A stretch of DNA of 64,000 bases, taken from Bradyrhizobium sp. AZCC 1719 (GTDB lineage: Bacteria; Pseudomonadota; Alphaproteobacteria; Rhizobiales; Xanthobacteraceae). Below, piece after piece: positions 1 to 8,011 of this stretch. The stretch spans positions 2,013,001 through 2,077,000 of the forward strand of contig NZ_JAZHRU010000001.1 in assembly GCF_036924525.1 (NCBI RefSeq), read 5' to 3'. Position 1 is the stretch's first letter. The number at the start of each line of letters is the position of its first letter. Below the pieces are notes generated by a model. It did not search any database and was not told the DNA's origin. It saw only the letters and a program-made list of their open reading frames with translations. A program made the translations under genes and the position numbers.

Positions 1-489
1 CAGCCAGACCGGTCGCTTCTCCTCGCCGCTCTCCAGCACCTTCCAATAGCGCACATGGTTGCGGCGGTCGGCGCTGCTCCCGATTGGTTTTTCATAGGCG
101 AGATCCTCACGGCGGCCGAGGTAATAGAGGTTGCTCACCGGCGCCTCCTTGTAGGGGCGGTCGAGCAGCACGCTGCCGATGATCTCGATCGAGGATTTCA
201 GCGTAATCCGGTCGGCCGGATACCAGCCCGCAGCATGCATCGCGCAGACCACGTCGCGCTGGTCTCCGATCAGCCCGACATTCACGGGATCGCCGGGAAT
301 GCCCTGCGCGGTCCGCGTCACCATCGGCATGCTGGTCAGCCCGCGCTGATGCTCGTAATGCGTCCAGAAGCCCGGCAGCACCAGATAGGCGAGCAGGCCG
401 TAACCGCCGAGGATGACGAGCGTGAGCAACATTGCCCGCCGCAAGCCGCGTCGTCGCCGCATTCGTTTTTCGATGCGTTGATCGGACAC
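1..489 (-). CDS. LssY C-terminal-domain membrane protein (partial, C-terminus off left edge)
   Basis: About 163 N-terminal codons are visible; the gene continues beyond the left edge. After a basic N-terminus there is one hydrophobic segment (about residues 21-36), then a region with the LssY_C-like stretches DVVCAMHAAGWYPAD, DRPYKEAPVSNLYYLGR and DRRNHVRYWKV. LssY-type domains occur in membrane proteins linked to the PAP2/DedA-like LssY of Legionella secretion loci; the biochemical role is not established. I chose GTG at 489 because GAGGGAG lies about 10 nt upstream; ATG codons at 462 and 432 are alternatives without a comparable ribosome binding site. It follows the thermonuclease-like gene on the same strand by 51 nt, so co-transcription is likely. 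Family call fairly confident, function unknown. Confidence 0.7.
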   Translation of the reverse strand, partial: MSDQRIEKRMRRRRGLRRAMLLTLVILGGYGLLAYLVLPGFWTHYEHQRGLTSMPMVTRTAQGIPGDPVNVGLIGDQRDVVCAMHAAGWYPADRITLKSSIEIIGSVLLDRPYKEAPVSNLYYLGRREDLAYEKPIGSSADRRNHVRYWKVLESGEEKRPVWL

Positions 490-540
490 CGTAGATGCCG
501 CTCCCTCTGCCCGCAAGCGGGGCGCGGTTGAAGAGCACCG

Positions 541-1272
541 CTACCGCCGCGTCTCCCGACAACCCGCAGCTTCGGCCTCCTCGACCGAGCAGAACCAGCG
601 CGTGCCTTTTGAGATCTTCATCTCGATCTTCGCATACCAGCGGCTTGTCGGCTGGTGATAGATGCACTCGCCGGAGCGATTGACGTTGCCCTTGATGGTG
701 CAGTCGGGCGAGGGCGCCACCGGTCCGGATGCCGAGGCCAGGAGGACCGCCCGGGCATTCTCCGGCGGCGTGACTGCGCCGAGAACGGCGGTTTTCTTGT
801 TGCGGATGCGCCAGTCCCACGGTGCGATGAACGCGCCCTGCCACATCCCGGCCTTGGCTTCGCGCGCGGCCTTCTCGTCTGCCTCGTAGTCGCGCGAGAG
901 GCGCGTCAGCGCCAGTGCCCAGCCGTTCGACACCAGCCATTTCTGGATGTCTTCACCGTCGGCCTCGCAGCGCGCCACCGTGCGGCCGCGGCGATCCGCC
1001 ACCGCCCGTGTATGACAGGTCCAGCTCTTGGCCCCGAAACGCTTGATCAGCTCGTCGCGCGCGGCGGCGCCGCAGGTCCAGCGCTCAGCCCTCGTGTTGA
1101 GGCAGAGCTGATCGACGGCAGGCGCGTCGATGCCGCCGAGGCGAATGCGCGTGTGGCCGATCTGGAGCTGATCGCCCTCGCGGATTTTTGGAACGCCGGT
1201 GATGTCGGCCGCGTGTGAGGTGGCGGGCAGTAGCAATAGCAGAAGGGCGGGCAGCAATGTCCGTGGTTTCAT
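541..1272 (-). CDS. Thermonuclease (SNase)-family secreted protein, catalytic Glu apparently replaced
   Basis: A 243-residue protein with a signal peptide (MKPRTLLPALLLLLLPATSHA) and a staphylococcal-nuclease-like domain over about residues 23-150: R44 in TRIRLGGIDAP, then DRRGRTVARCEADGED and WLVSNGWALALTR. In micrococcal nuclease the catalytic residues are R35, E43 and R87. Both Arg positions look conserved, but the usual GIDAPE reads GIDAPA here (A52), so the general-base Glu is missing. The C-terminal part has several cysteines (CTIKGNVNRSGEC, WFCSVEEAEAAGC), probably disulfide-bonded in the periplasm. The start at 1272 is preferred over upstream in-frame codons because the signal peptide begins there. 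Nuclease activity is doubtful; the SNase fold is well supported. Confidence 0.82.
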   Translation of the reverse strand: MKPRTLLPALLLLLLPATSHAADITGVPKIREGDQLQIGHTRIRLGGIDAPAVDQLCLNTRAERWTCGAAARDELIKRFGAKSWTCHTRAVADRRGRTVARCEADGEDIQKWLVSNGWALALTRLSRDYEADEKAAREAKAGMWQGAFIAPWDWRIRNKKTAVLGAVTPPENARAVLLASASGPVAPSPDCTIKGNVNRSGECIYHQPTSRWYAKIEMKISKGTRWFCSVEEAEAAGCRETRR

Positions 1273-1385
1273 CAGCAATCCTGATAGCGGAACGATGCGA
1301 AATAATGCGGCGGATTGTGCGGACAATGCGGCCGCCTTGCCAGAGCGGCGGTGTCGCATGGCTTTCAACTTCCCGCGAGATGTTC

Positions 1386-1408
1386 ACCCTCCCCCTCCAG
1401 GGGAGGGT
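1386..1408. repeat. Solo terminal palindrome of the CCTCCCC repeat family
   Basis: A 23-bp palindromic run (ACCCTCCCC...GGGGAGGGT), identical in form to the ends of the 160-bp elements at 30521 and 39467. It lies between the 577-residue gene and the thermonuclease-like gene, both on the minus strand, and could act as a hairpin in the transcript. Confidence 0.75.
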
Positions 1409-1418
1409 AAGCACCGTG

Positions 1419-3152
1419 TCACGCATTGCCCTTCGTCATCACCCGCCGCGCCAGCGCCAGGCCCATCAGCACAAACGCCGACGTCACTTCCGGCCCGCCG
1501 ACCAGAATCCGCGTCGGTGTCTTCATCTTGTTCCACTCGTACGCCCGATACGGCCCGTGCCTGCCGCCCTCGCCGAGACTTGCGACGATGACATGCAGCG
1601 CCGGCGCAAATGTCGAGACGTCGGCGCCGAGATGCGCCAGCGCCATCAGCGCCAGCGCGGCGTCGAACGGGTTCATCTCGCGCGCGATCAGTTCACCCTC
1701 GACATAGGCCAGCACCTTCTCGCGGATCAGCGCGAACGTGCCGTCCGGATCGATCGCCTGCCGCGCGGGCTCGGGCAATGCCATGAACGCGGCATGGCAG
1801 CGGCCGAAATAGGCGGAGTACAGTTCCGGCAGGTAATAGATGTGCGAACGCGGATTTTTGAACGCGCCGCTTTCGGCGAGCCGCCGCTGGAAGCCCAGGA
1901 TGCGATGCACCGTCTCCAGCCGCTGCGGCGTCTCGAGGATCTTCCAGCGCGTCAGATTGCGGAAAGAGACCTCGAGAATATCGAGGTTGAGCGTCGGATC
2001 GAGATCGTTGCCATACGGGCGGTCGCCGGCGAGATTGTCGATCCAGGTGACGACGCCGCCCTCGTAATCGATATTGTCGTTCAAGGGCACGGTGACGCGC
2101 GGCTCGTTGGCGCCCTCGCGCACCTGGTAGCCGCGATAGAAATCCAGCAACGGCTGATCGAGGATCGGATCGGTGCAGCCGGCTTGTGTAGCGGCCGAGA
2201 ACGAGCACGCCGTGGTGTCGCAGTCCGGCACGTAGATGCCAAAACCTAGATCCTGCTTGATCTGCGAGAAGAATTTTGAGAACCGCGGATGCGGCAGCGG
2301 CGCCAGGGCCGTGATCACGTTCACGGTGGTGCCATTATGCGCGGGCACTTCCTCGGCTGAGGTCTTGAGGCAAAAATCGACCATTTCCGAAATCGCGCGC
2401 CTTGAGGCCGTGGCCTCGTCCGAAGACGCCAGCCCGGTCTCGACGTAACTCAAGAGCGCCTCGGTGAAGAAGGCGTCGTAATAGGCCGAGCGGTGGCGGA
2501 TCTGCATCGGCTCCCACATCGGCTCGGCGATCCCTCGCCAGGGCGGGTTGATCAGCGCCCGCGCCGGCGAATGCGCGATGAAGATCCGCGCCAGGCTGAA
2601 CAGCAGCGTCGAGTTCTTGTAGCCGCGCGAGTTCAGCCCGGTCAGCGCCATCAGCATCTCGCGCCCGCCCATGTCGGCGTCGCCGATCAGGTTGAAGGCG
2701 GCATAGGTCGGGATGAAGCCGTTCTTGGCGAACGAGCCGAGCAGATGCGCGCCGCAGCGGCGGATAACCTTGTCGATCTCGCTTCGATCGGGCGGGCGGC
2801 CCAGTGCCGCCACCGGTCCGGGGGCGGGGTGGCGGACATTGATATCGGCCATCAGTTCGGCGATCGGCTGCCCCACCGCGGCCCAGTCCGGCTCGGCATC
2901 GTCGCGTGCCCGTCGCAGCGCCTCCTGCAACGTGCCCAGCCGCTTCTGGTCGCGCAACGCCGGGTGCCCGGTCCGCCGCAGCAGCGGCCGCAGCGCCGGG
3001 TTGCCCAGCGCGGTGCGATAGAATTTTCCCAGATGGGGGTCGCCGCCGCGGTATTTCAGCAGCACGGGGTCGCAGATGTCGTAGAGCGACGGGCCGTCTT
3101 TCCGCGCGGTCAGCGCCCGAAATGCGGCGCCGGCGATGGTAGAAAAGCCCAT
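1419..3152 (-). CDS. Uncharacterised alpha-toroid (terpene-cyclase-like fold) protein
   Basis: A 577-residue predicted soluble protein with no signal peptide or membrane segment. I do not recognise a named family. Two stretches recall the alpha/alpha toroid of class II terpene cyclases and prenyltransferases: PDCDTTACSFSAA at residues 309-321, which resembles the DXDDTA catalytic motif with the second acidic pair altered (D310-C-D312-T-T-A), and a C-terminal ILVGGPEVTSAFVLMGLALAR segment like the last toroid repeat. Aromatic-rich segments (PPWRGIAEPMWEPM) lie between them. Function is not assigned; a cyclase-like, structural or peptide-modifying role is all conjecture. Start ATG 3152, stop 1419. 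A small GC hairpin sits 60 nt upstream. Confidence 0.65.
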   Translation of the reverse strand: MGFSTIAGAAFRALTARKDGPSLYDICDPVLLKYRGGDPHLGKFYRTALGNPALRPLLRRTGHPALRDQKRLGTLQEALRRARDDAEPDWAAVGQPIAELMADINVRHPAPGPVAALGRPPDRSEIDKVIRRCGAHLLGSFAKNGFIPTYAAFNLIGDADMGGREMLMALTGLNSRGYKNSTLLFSLARIFIAHSPARALINPPWRGIAEPMWEPMQIRHRSAYYDAFFTEALLSYVETGLASSDEATASRRAISEMVDFCLKTSAEEVPAHNGTTVNVITALAPLPHPRFSKFFSQIKQDLGFGIYVPDCDTTACSFSAATQAGCTDPILDQPLLDFYRGYQVREGANEPRVTVPLNDNIDYEGGVVTWIDNLAGDRPYGNDLDPTLNLDILEVSFRNLTRWKILETPQRLETVHRILGFQRRLAESGAFKNPRSHIYYLPELYSAYFGRCHAAFMALPEPARQAIDPDGTFALIREKVLAYVEGELIAREMNPFDAALALMALAHLGADVSTFAPALHVIVASLGEGGRHGPYRAYEWNKMKTPTRILVGGPEVTSAFVLMGLALARRVMTKGNA

Positions 3153-3565
3153 GCAGTTTCTTTCCGCCGGAACGGTGAAGGGAGGGCCACGTTGAGCACG
3201 ATCCGTAAAACCCCGGTAGTCCCGGGGCTTCTGTACGGGCTCGATGGGAGTCTACGCAGCCACCGCCGGCCGGATGGGCCTGCAAGCCCTTGAGAACTAA
3301 CCAAATCTAGCGAGGAACACAATGTGATATGGGTCACTTACCTGGCGTTAACCCTCCTCCATAATCGGCTGCAATCGGTTCCATGCGTCGAATGAGGTTG
3401 TCCGGAAGGGCCCGACAGGCTAAAAGACCGTTGTTGCGGTGCCGCAAATTGAGCGCAATTAGACGGCACACACCCGGCAACCCCATCAAACCTGAACGGT
3501 CCTCACGCGACTAACCGGCGCGGTCTTGTTTGGCGCTTTGGACAAACTTGGGAATGGAAACGCGA
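3153..3565. other. Divergent intergenic region
   Basis: This 413-bp region separates the toroid gene (minus strand) from the pseudo-caspase gene (plus strand). It holds a short CCCCGG/CCGGGG hairpin (3211-3227) that would lie in the leader of the minus-strand gene, and an AT-richer part (about 3300-3370) that may carry promoters. I see no recognised riboswitch or small RNA. Confidence 0.4.
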
Positions 3566-4402
3566 ATGAACCTTGGTCAGCTCTGCATTTCCCGCCGCAC
3601 CGTTACCATTGCGGTGGCGTTTGTCGGCCTGGTGTCGCTGGCGATCGGCGCCCATGCCGCGCTGAACAAGCGTTCGCTCGACGCCGCCAAGGCGATCGGC
3701 ACCGAGCAGACCGGTGCGATCGGCACCTCCGCCCGCGTCGCCCTGGTGATCGGCAACGGCCATTATCCGGATGCCGCAGCGCCTTTGTCCCAGCCGATCA
3801 ACGACGCCCGCGGCCTCACCGCCGCGCTTCGCGCCAAGGGGTTTGACGTCGACGTGGTCGAAGACGCCACCAAGGACGACATGGCCCGCGCCGTCGCCCG
3901 CCTGAAAGACAAGATCAAGCCGGACACGGTCGCGATGCTGTTCTTCGGCGGCTACGGCGTCCAGGTCGGCCGCGAGAGCTTTATGATCCCGGTCGACGCC
4001 GCAATCTGGAAGGAAGCCGATGTGCGCCGCGACGGCGTGAGCATCGAGCAGGTGCTTGATACGATGACCGAGAAGGGCGCCAGCGCCAAGCTCGTCGTCG
4101 TCGACGCCTCCCGCCGCAATCCTTACGAGCGCCGCTTCCGCTCCTATTCCCATGGCCTCGCCCCGATCTCCACGCCGGAGAACGCGCTGATCCTGACCTC
4201 GGCCACGCCGGGCAAGGTGGCCGACGACGGCAAGGGCCAGTACAGCGTGCTGGTCACCGAGTTGCTCAACAACCTGAATTCGCAGTCCGGCGTCGCCAGC
4301 GCCTTCAACAAGACGCGCATCTCCATCTCCCGCGCCTCCGATGGCGAGCAGGTGCCGCAGGTGTCGTCGTCCTTGCTGGAAGACGTCCGCCTCGGCGGGT
4401 AA
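3566..4402 (+). CDS. Caspase-family (peptidase C14) protein lacking the His-Cys dyad (pseudo-caspase)
   Basis: A 278-residue protein with an N-terminal signal peptide or anchor (about residues 10-33) and a caspase-like domain from VALVIGNGHY (about 58-67). The catalytic His loop, normally FFSGHG, reads FFGGYG (Tyr130), and the catalytic Cys motif, normally DACR, reads DASRR (Ser182), so both catalytic residues are replaced. Surrounding signatures (PLSQPINDARGL, MIPVDAAIW, RRNPYERRF) are intact, which argues for a retained non-proteolytic role. YS-type pseudo-orthocaspases are known from bacteria, notably cyanobacteria. It is a clear paralogue of the longer protein at 21498-22976. I chose ATG 3566 (GGAAAC upstream); ATG 3554 and TTG 3530 are in frame. 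It converges on an RND-type adaptor gene. Confidence 0.85.
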   Translation: MNLGQLCISRRTVTIAVAFVGLVSLAIGAHAALNKRSLDAAKAIGTEQTGAIGTSARVALVIGNGHYPDAAAPLSQPINDARGLTAALRAKGFDVDVVEDATKDDMARAVARLKDKIKPDTVAMLFFGGYGVQVGRESFMIPVDAAIWKEADVRRDGVSIEQVLDTMTEKGASAKLVVVDASRRNPYERRFRSYSHGLAPISTPENALILTSATPGKVADDGKGQYSVLVTELLNNLNSQSGVASAFNKTRISISRASDGEQVPQVSSSLLEDVRLGG

Positions 4403-4464
4403 GGCCAAGACCTCTCCACATCGTCGTCCCTGCGAACGCAGAAAAGCGCCGCCGCAACGGCGCT

Positions 4465-4764
4465 GCTCCCCCTCTCCCGCTTGCGGGGGAGGGCCGGGGT
4501 GGGGGTGCCTCCGCATCGGTGCTGGCAGTTGGCTTGCAGCCATCGACATAAGTAGCAGGCGTGTTGTCGCCGCTTAGCTCGCTGCAACCTCGCCCAGCTT
4601 GCGGGGAGAGGCATAGGCCGCCTTCGGCACGCCAAAGCGAAGCTTTGGCTAAGTTGCATCGCAGATGCGATCCGGGTGAGGGGGACTTTCCGCGCACTCA
4701 CATCGATCCGAATTCGCGGAGGCACCCCCACCCCAACCCTCCCCCGCAAGCGGGAGAGGGAGCG
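4465..4764. repeat. Large inverted repeat (about 50-bp arms, about 200-bp interior)
   Basis: The arm at 4465-4514 (CCCCTCTCCCGCTTGCGG core, then GGGTGCCTCCGC) recurs nearly perfectly in reverse complement at 4716-4764. The interior has a related GCTTGCGGGGAGAGG unit near 4600. It fills the gap between the convergent pseudo-caspase and adaptor genes and could form a long stem acting as a terminator in both directions. The unit resembles REP-type elements common in Bradyrhizobiaceae intergenic DNA. Confidence 0.8.
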
Positions 4765-4806
4765 CACTGCCGCCGCGGCCAGCCTCTCATCTGACGGCCC
4801 GTCCGC

Positions 4807-5706
4807 CTACTTCCCGTCCGCGCTCGCCGTCACCGCCCGCACCGGATCGCCCTCGCGCAGCAGCGCGCCGGCGCGCGCCACCACGATGTCGCCTTCCTGC
4901 AGGCCCGAGGTGATCTCGACCTGGCCGGCCGACATCAGCCCGGTTTCCACCCGCCGCGTTTCGACACGCGCGCGCCGCACCACCTGCACCACGGTGCCGG
5001 CGGTGCCATAGAGGATCGCGGTCAGCGGCACCGCGACGCCGCAGCTCTGCCCGGTCCTGATCTGCGCGCGGCCACTTGAATTGACGAGCAGCCGCCGGGG
5101 GGTGGTGACGCCGACGAACACCTGCGCGAGCTGGCTGTTCGGCTCCACCGTGGTCGAGAGACGCCGCACCCGCCCGTCGACCTCGCCGGCGCCGATCACC
5201 TTGATCCGCGCGGTCTGGTTCACCTGCAGTTTGGCGATATCGCGCGTCGGCACCATGCCGACCAGGTCGAATTCGCCGCGCGCGATGATCGAGAACAGCG
5301 CTTCGCCCTTGGCCCCCGCCATCGCGCCGACCGACGCCGTCGTGGCCGAGATCACGCCCGCCACCGGCGCCTGCACCGTGATCTGCCCGCCTTCTGGCAA
5401 GTTCAGCCGCGCCAGCACCTGGCCTGCGGTGACGCTGTCACCCGCATCCACCATCACTTCGGCCACCTTCAGCCCCATCCGCTCGGGCCGCACCTGCGTC
5501 TCCTCGCGCGCAATGATGGTGCCGGACACCTCGACGATATTGGCAAAACAGGACTTCGCCGCCTTGAGCACCGTGACCGCAGCGCCCTTGGGCGCGGCGG
5601 GGTCGGGGTCGTCGGCGGCGGCGAGGGAGGAGGAAAGGCAGAGCAAGCCTGCGGCAATCAGGGGGGCCAGCGTCAGTGAAAGGCCGCAAGTGCGGAAGAT
5701 GGTCAT
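4807..5706 (-). CDS. RND-type periplasmic adaptor (HlyD/AcrA-like), orphan
   Basis: A 299-residue protein with a signal peptide (MTIFRTCGLSLTLAPLIAAGLLC...) followed by the order expected of a membrane-fusion protein: a first barrel strand (VEVSGTIIAREETQVRP), a lipoyl-like half motif (DAGDSVTAGQVLARLNLPEGG), a second half (QITVQAPVAGVISATTASVG), a beta-barrel and a membrane-proximal C-terminal domain. No inner-membrane pump gene is adjacent. It is paralogous to the adaptor at 19609-20532, with which it shares two cysteines (xSCF near the N-terminus and the SCGVAVPxTA motif). It may serve the RND pump at 16460 or one outside the window. ATG 5706 was chosen because the signal peptide starts there. 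Confidence 0.82.
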   Translation of the reverse strand: MTIFRTCGLSLTLAPLIAAGLLCLSSSLAAADDPDPAAPKGAAVTVLKAAKSCFANIVEVSGTIIAREETQVRPERMGLKVAEVMVDAGDSVTAGQVLARLNLPEGGQITVQAPVAGVISATTASVGAMAGAKGEALFSIIARGEFDLVGMVPTRDIAKLQVNQTARIKVIGAGEVDGRVRRLSTTVEPNSQLAQVFVGVTTPRRLLVNSSGRAQIRTGQSCGVAVPLTAILYGTAGTVVQVVRRARVETRRVETGLMSAGQVEITSGLQEGDIVVARAGALLREGDPVRAVTASADGK

Positions 5707-5777
5707 CTGCGTTTCGTTCCCGGTTTCGGCCTTAACCGATACCAGAAGGCCGGCGGGAGAGCCAAGCGCCAAGAACG

Positions 5778-6650
5778 TCATCCCTCCGCCCGGCTGCCGG
5801 CCTCTGCCAGCGCCGTTTCGAGCGCCAGCGGAACGCCGGCCAGTTCGTCCGCGCGGGCGATATGCCTCGCGATTTCGGGATTGACGGACGAGGCATGGGT
5901 GAGCGGGAGCATATGGCCGGCGGCCGGCAAATGCCGGATCTCGGCGCAGTCCATGATCGCGCCGAGCCGCTGCACGATGCGTTGGGTGAGATAGGGCGAC
6001 AGCCCTCCCGAAAACAATAGCGTCGGCACGCGAAGCGAGGCCGCCGCGGTGGCGACATTCTCTTCGGCGAACGCCGCCGTGAAATCGAACGCGAGCTTGT
6101 CGGCGCGCTCGATCATGCGCAGGCGCGCGCTGGCCGGTAGCGGATCATGCGGGCCGGACCCGTTCCAGAACTCAACGAACTTGTCGATAGCTTCCAACGT
6201 CGATCCATTCCAGAGGTCCTCGGAAACGTCACGGGCGACCTCTGCGAAACGCGCGTGTAGCCGCCGGTCCGCGTCACTCTCGCACAGCAGTGTCGGCAGC
6301 ACCGGCTCGATCAGCGTCAGGCTGCGCAGGCGATGCGCGAAACGGGAGCAGGTCGCGATCTTGAACGCAATCGCGCCGCCGTAGGAATGGCCGACGAGGT
6401 GGACGGGGCCGTCCGCATCGTGGAGCTGGCCGCTCAGGCATCGAACTTCCTCCGCGAGCGTCAGCGGCAGATCCGCCGCACAGCCGCTATTGGTGCCATA
6501 GCCCGCGATGTCAGGGGCCAAGAATGGATGCTCGCGCCCGAGTTCATCGGCGAGCATCTTCCATTGGCGGCCTGAGCCCAGCGAGCAATGCAGCGCCACG
6601 ACGCAAGCCTTCTCGCGATATGCGCGCGAGAATCCAATCACATTGCTCAT
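5778..6650 (-). CDS. Alpha/beta-hydrolase-fold protein
   Basis: A 290-residue protein with the hydrolase nucleophile elbow GHSYGG (Ser at about residue 88), the oxyanion region ALHCSLGSGRQW and a late catalytic His in LPAAGHMLPLTH. An Asp likely lies in the PTLLFSGGLSPY region. The substrate cannot be inferred from sequence. AGGAGC sits about 8 nt upstream of ATG 6650; longer versions would only read through the repeat at 6664-6734. It is 71 nt upstream of the adaptor gene on the same strand and downstream of a methyltransferase gene. Confidence 0.85.
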   Translation of the reverse strand: MSNVIGFSRAYREKACVVALHCSLGSGRQWKMLADELGREHPFLAPDIAGYGTNSGCAADLPLTLAEEVRCLSGQLHDADGPVHLVGHSYGGAIAFKIATCSRFAHRLRSLTLIEPVLPTLLCESDADRRLHARFAEVARDVSEDLWNGSTLEAIDKFVEFWNGSGPHDPLPASARLRMIERADKLAFDFTAAFAEENVATAAASLRVPTLLFSGGLSPYLTQRIVQRLGAIMDCAEIRHLPAAGHMLPLTHASSVNPEIARHIARADELAGVPLALETALAEAGSRAEG

Positions 6651-6663
6651 CGAAATGCTCCTG

Positions 6664-6734
6664 ATGGTCCGGAAAAGTGGACACCGGTTTTCCCTCGCGA
6701 CAAACGCGGAACGCGTTTGCGCGGAGATCATGCT
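6664..6734. repeat. Palindromic repeat, copy 1 (GATCCGGAAAAGT family)
   Basis: An imperfect palindrome with the core CGCGGAACGCGTTTGCG and ends TCCGGAAAAGT / GATCATGCT. A second copy is at 7858-7929 and a half copy at 57449-57480. It lies between the methyltransferase and hydrolase genes. Confidence 0.75.
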
Positions 6735-6789
6735 CAAATCACCGAGCAGAGCGGGATGACGATTCGAAGAAGCGTCATCCCGCTCGGTT

Positions 6790-7665
6790 TCACCGCTTGG
6801 TGATGACGACCTCGAGATATTCGCTGGGCACGACCATCGTGCCGTCGCCGGAGCGGTTCATGCGAACGACCAGGGCATGCAGGTCGTTATGCAGCTCTTC
6901 CTGTTTCGCCGGGTCGAGGCCTGCGAACGCTTTCAGCACCGGGCCGTAATACGTCTTGAACACGTCGAGGAAGTGCGCCGGCGAGCGATAGCGGAACCTG
7001 AAGATGCGCGATTCCGCTCTGATCGAGCGCGCGTCAGCGTCGAACATTTCGGTCAGCCGCGCGCTTGTGCCCCACAGCGCCGGCGATTTGGTGCCGGCCG
7101 GGGGCGGTAGGTATTTGCCGAGCGTCCTGAAGACCTGTCCGATAAAACCGTCCGGCGTCCAGTTCGCCAGGCCAATCTGGCCCTTGGGCTTGCAGACCCG
7201 CATCAGCTCGGCGGCCGCGCGGTCCTGGTTCGGCGTGAACATGACGCCGAAGGTGGAGAGCACCGTATCAAAACTGTTATCATCGAACGGCAGGTTTTCC
7301 GCGTCGGCTTCCTTGAATTCGATTTGCATGCCTTCCGCCGCGGCGCGTGCCCGACCGCGCTCCAGCAACGCCGGCACGTAGTCGGTCGAGGTGACGTCGC
7401 ACCACCGCCGAGCCGCAGCGAGGCTCGCCATGCCGTTGCCGGCGGCGACATCGAGCACCTTTGAGCCGGCCTTGAGATCGAGCGCCTCGCAGAGTTCTTC
7501 GCCGACGATCTGCAGCGTCGAGCCGACAATGGCGTAATTGCCTGACGACCATACGGCCTGTTGACGCGTCTTGAGGGCTGCAAGGTCGGGGGTAGGTTGG
7601 GCGGAATCGGCTTGCGCAGAATCGGCTTGGGTGTGGGTCGCTGCGATCGCGCTCTGGGCGGCCAT
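6790..7665 (-). CDS. Class I SAM-dependent methyltransferase
   Basis: A 291-residue protein with a Methyltransf_11-type SAM site: motif I KVLDVAAGNGMASLAAA, an acidic residue in DVTSTDYVPALLERGR, motif II/III DAENLPFDDNSFDTVLS and LMRVCKPKGQIGLANWTPDG. The N-terminal 25 residues are low-complexity (QADSAQADSAQP). The family resembles UbiE/ubiquinone-type and phosphatidylethanolamine-type methyltransferases, but the acceptor cannot be assigned. AGGAGA lies 6 nt before ATG 7665, which settles the start. It is transcribed divergently from the winged-helix regulator at 8012. Confidence 0.87.
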   Translation of the reverse strand: MAAQSAIAATHTQADSAQADSAQPTPDLAALKTRQQAVWSSGNYAIVGSTLQIVGEELCEALDLKAGSKVLDVAAGNGMASLAAARRWCDVTSTDYVPALLERGRARAAAEGMQIEFKEADAENLPFDDNSFDTVLSTFGVMFTPNQDRAAAELMRVCKPKGQIGLANWTPDGFIGQVFRTLGKYLPPPAGTKSPALWGTSARLTEMFDADARSIRAESRIFRFRYRSPAHFLDVFKTYYGPVLKAFAGLDPAKQEELHNDLHALVVRMNRSGDGTMVVPSEYLEVVITKR

Positions 7666-8011
7666 CGACGTCTCCTTTTGGGATGCTGCGGCCACGGAAG
7701 AGGGCCGCAATGAACCAAACATGGCCTTGGGCGGACCTAAAGACTGTGATGCGGGGCTGATTTTGCCTTGAGGGGACCCTGATTTTTCAGTGAGATGCCT
7801 GTTTCTGTGAGATTTTTCACAGGGTCCCGCCGGGAAATTCGCTCTACCTCTTCCGGGAGCATGATCCGGAAAAGTCGATACCGGCTTCCCCTCGGGACAA
7901 ACGCGGAGCGTTTGCCCGGAAATCATGCTCAAACAAGAAGTGCGGGACAAAGTGACCGGAAATTACGTGCCGATCCGAAATGACTTATGACGATTTAACC
8001 GGGATGAAGCC
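7666..8011. promoter_or_regulatory. Divergent intergenic region with hairpin and repeat
   Basis: This 346-bp region lies between the methyltransferase and regulator genes. It contains a compound hairpin at 7773-7828 (GGGACCCTG pairing with CAGGGTCCC, with two GATTTTTCA-type inner units), a palindromic repeat at 7858-7929, and TGACTTATGA at 7981-7990, the same ten bases found in the operator-like palindrome before the Crp/Fnr gene (15117-15126). Confidence 0.5.
7858..7929. repeat. Palindromic repeat, copy 2 (GATCCGGAAAAGT family)
   Basis: Begins AGCATGATCCGGAAAAGT and ends in its near complement AATCATGCT, with an internal CGGAGCGTTTGCCCGG. It shares most positions with the copy at 6664-6734. 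Confidence 0.78.

Noticed and set aside
3211..3227. Riboswitch upstream of the toroid-protein gene
   Set aside because: Only one 6-bp hairpin is seen and no known riboswitch core; evidence is too weak.
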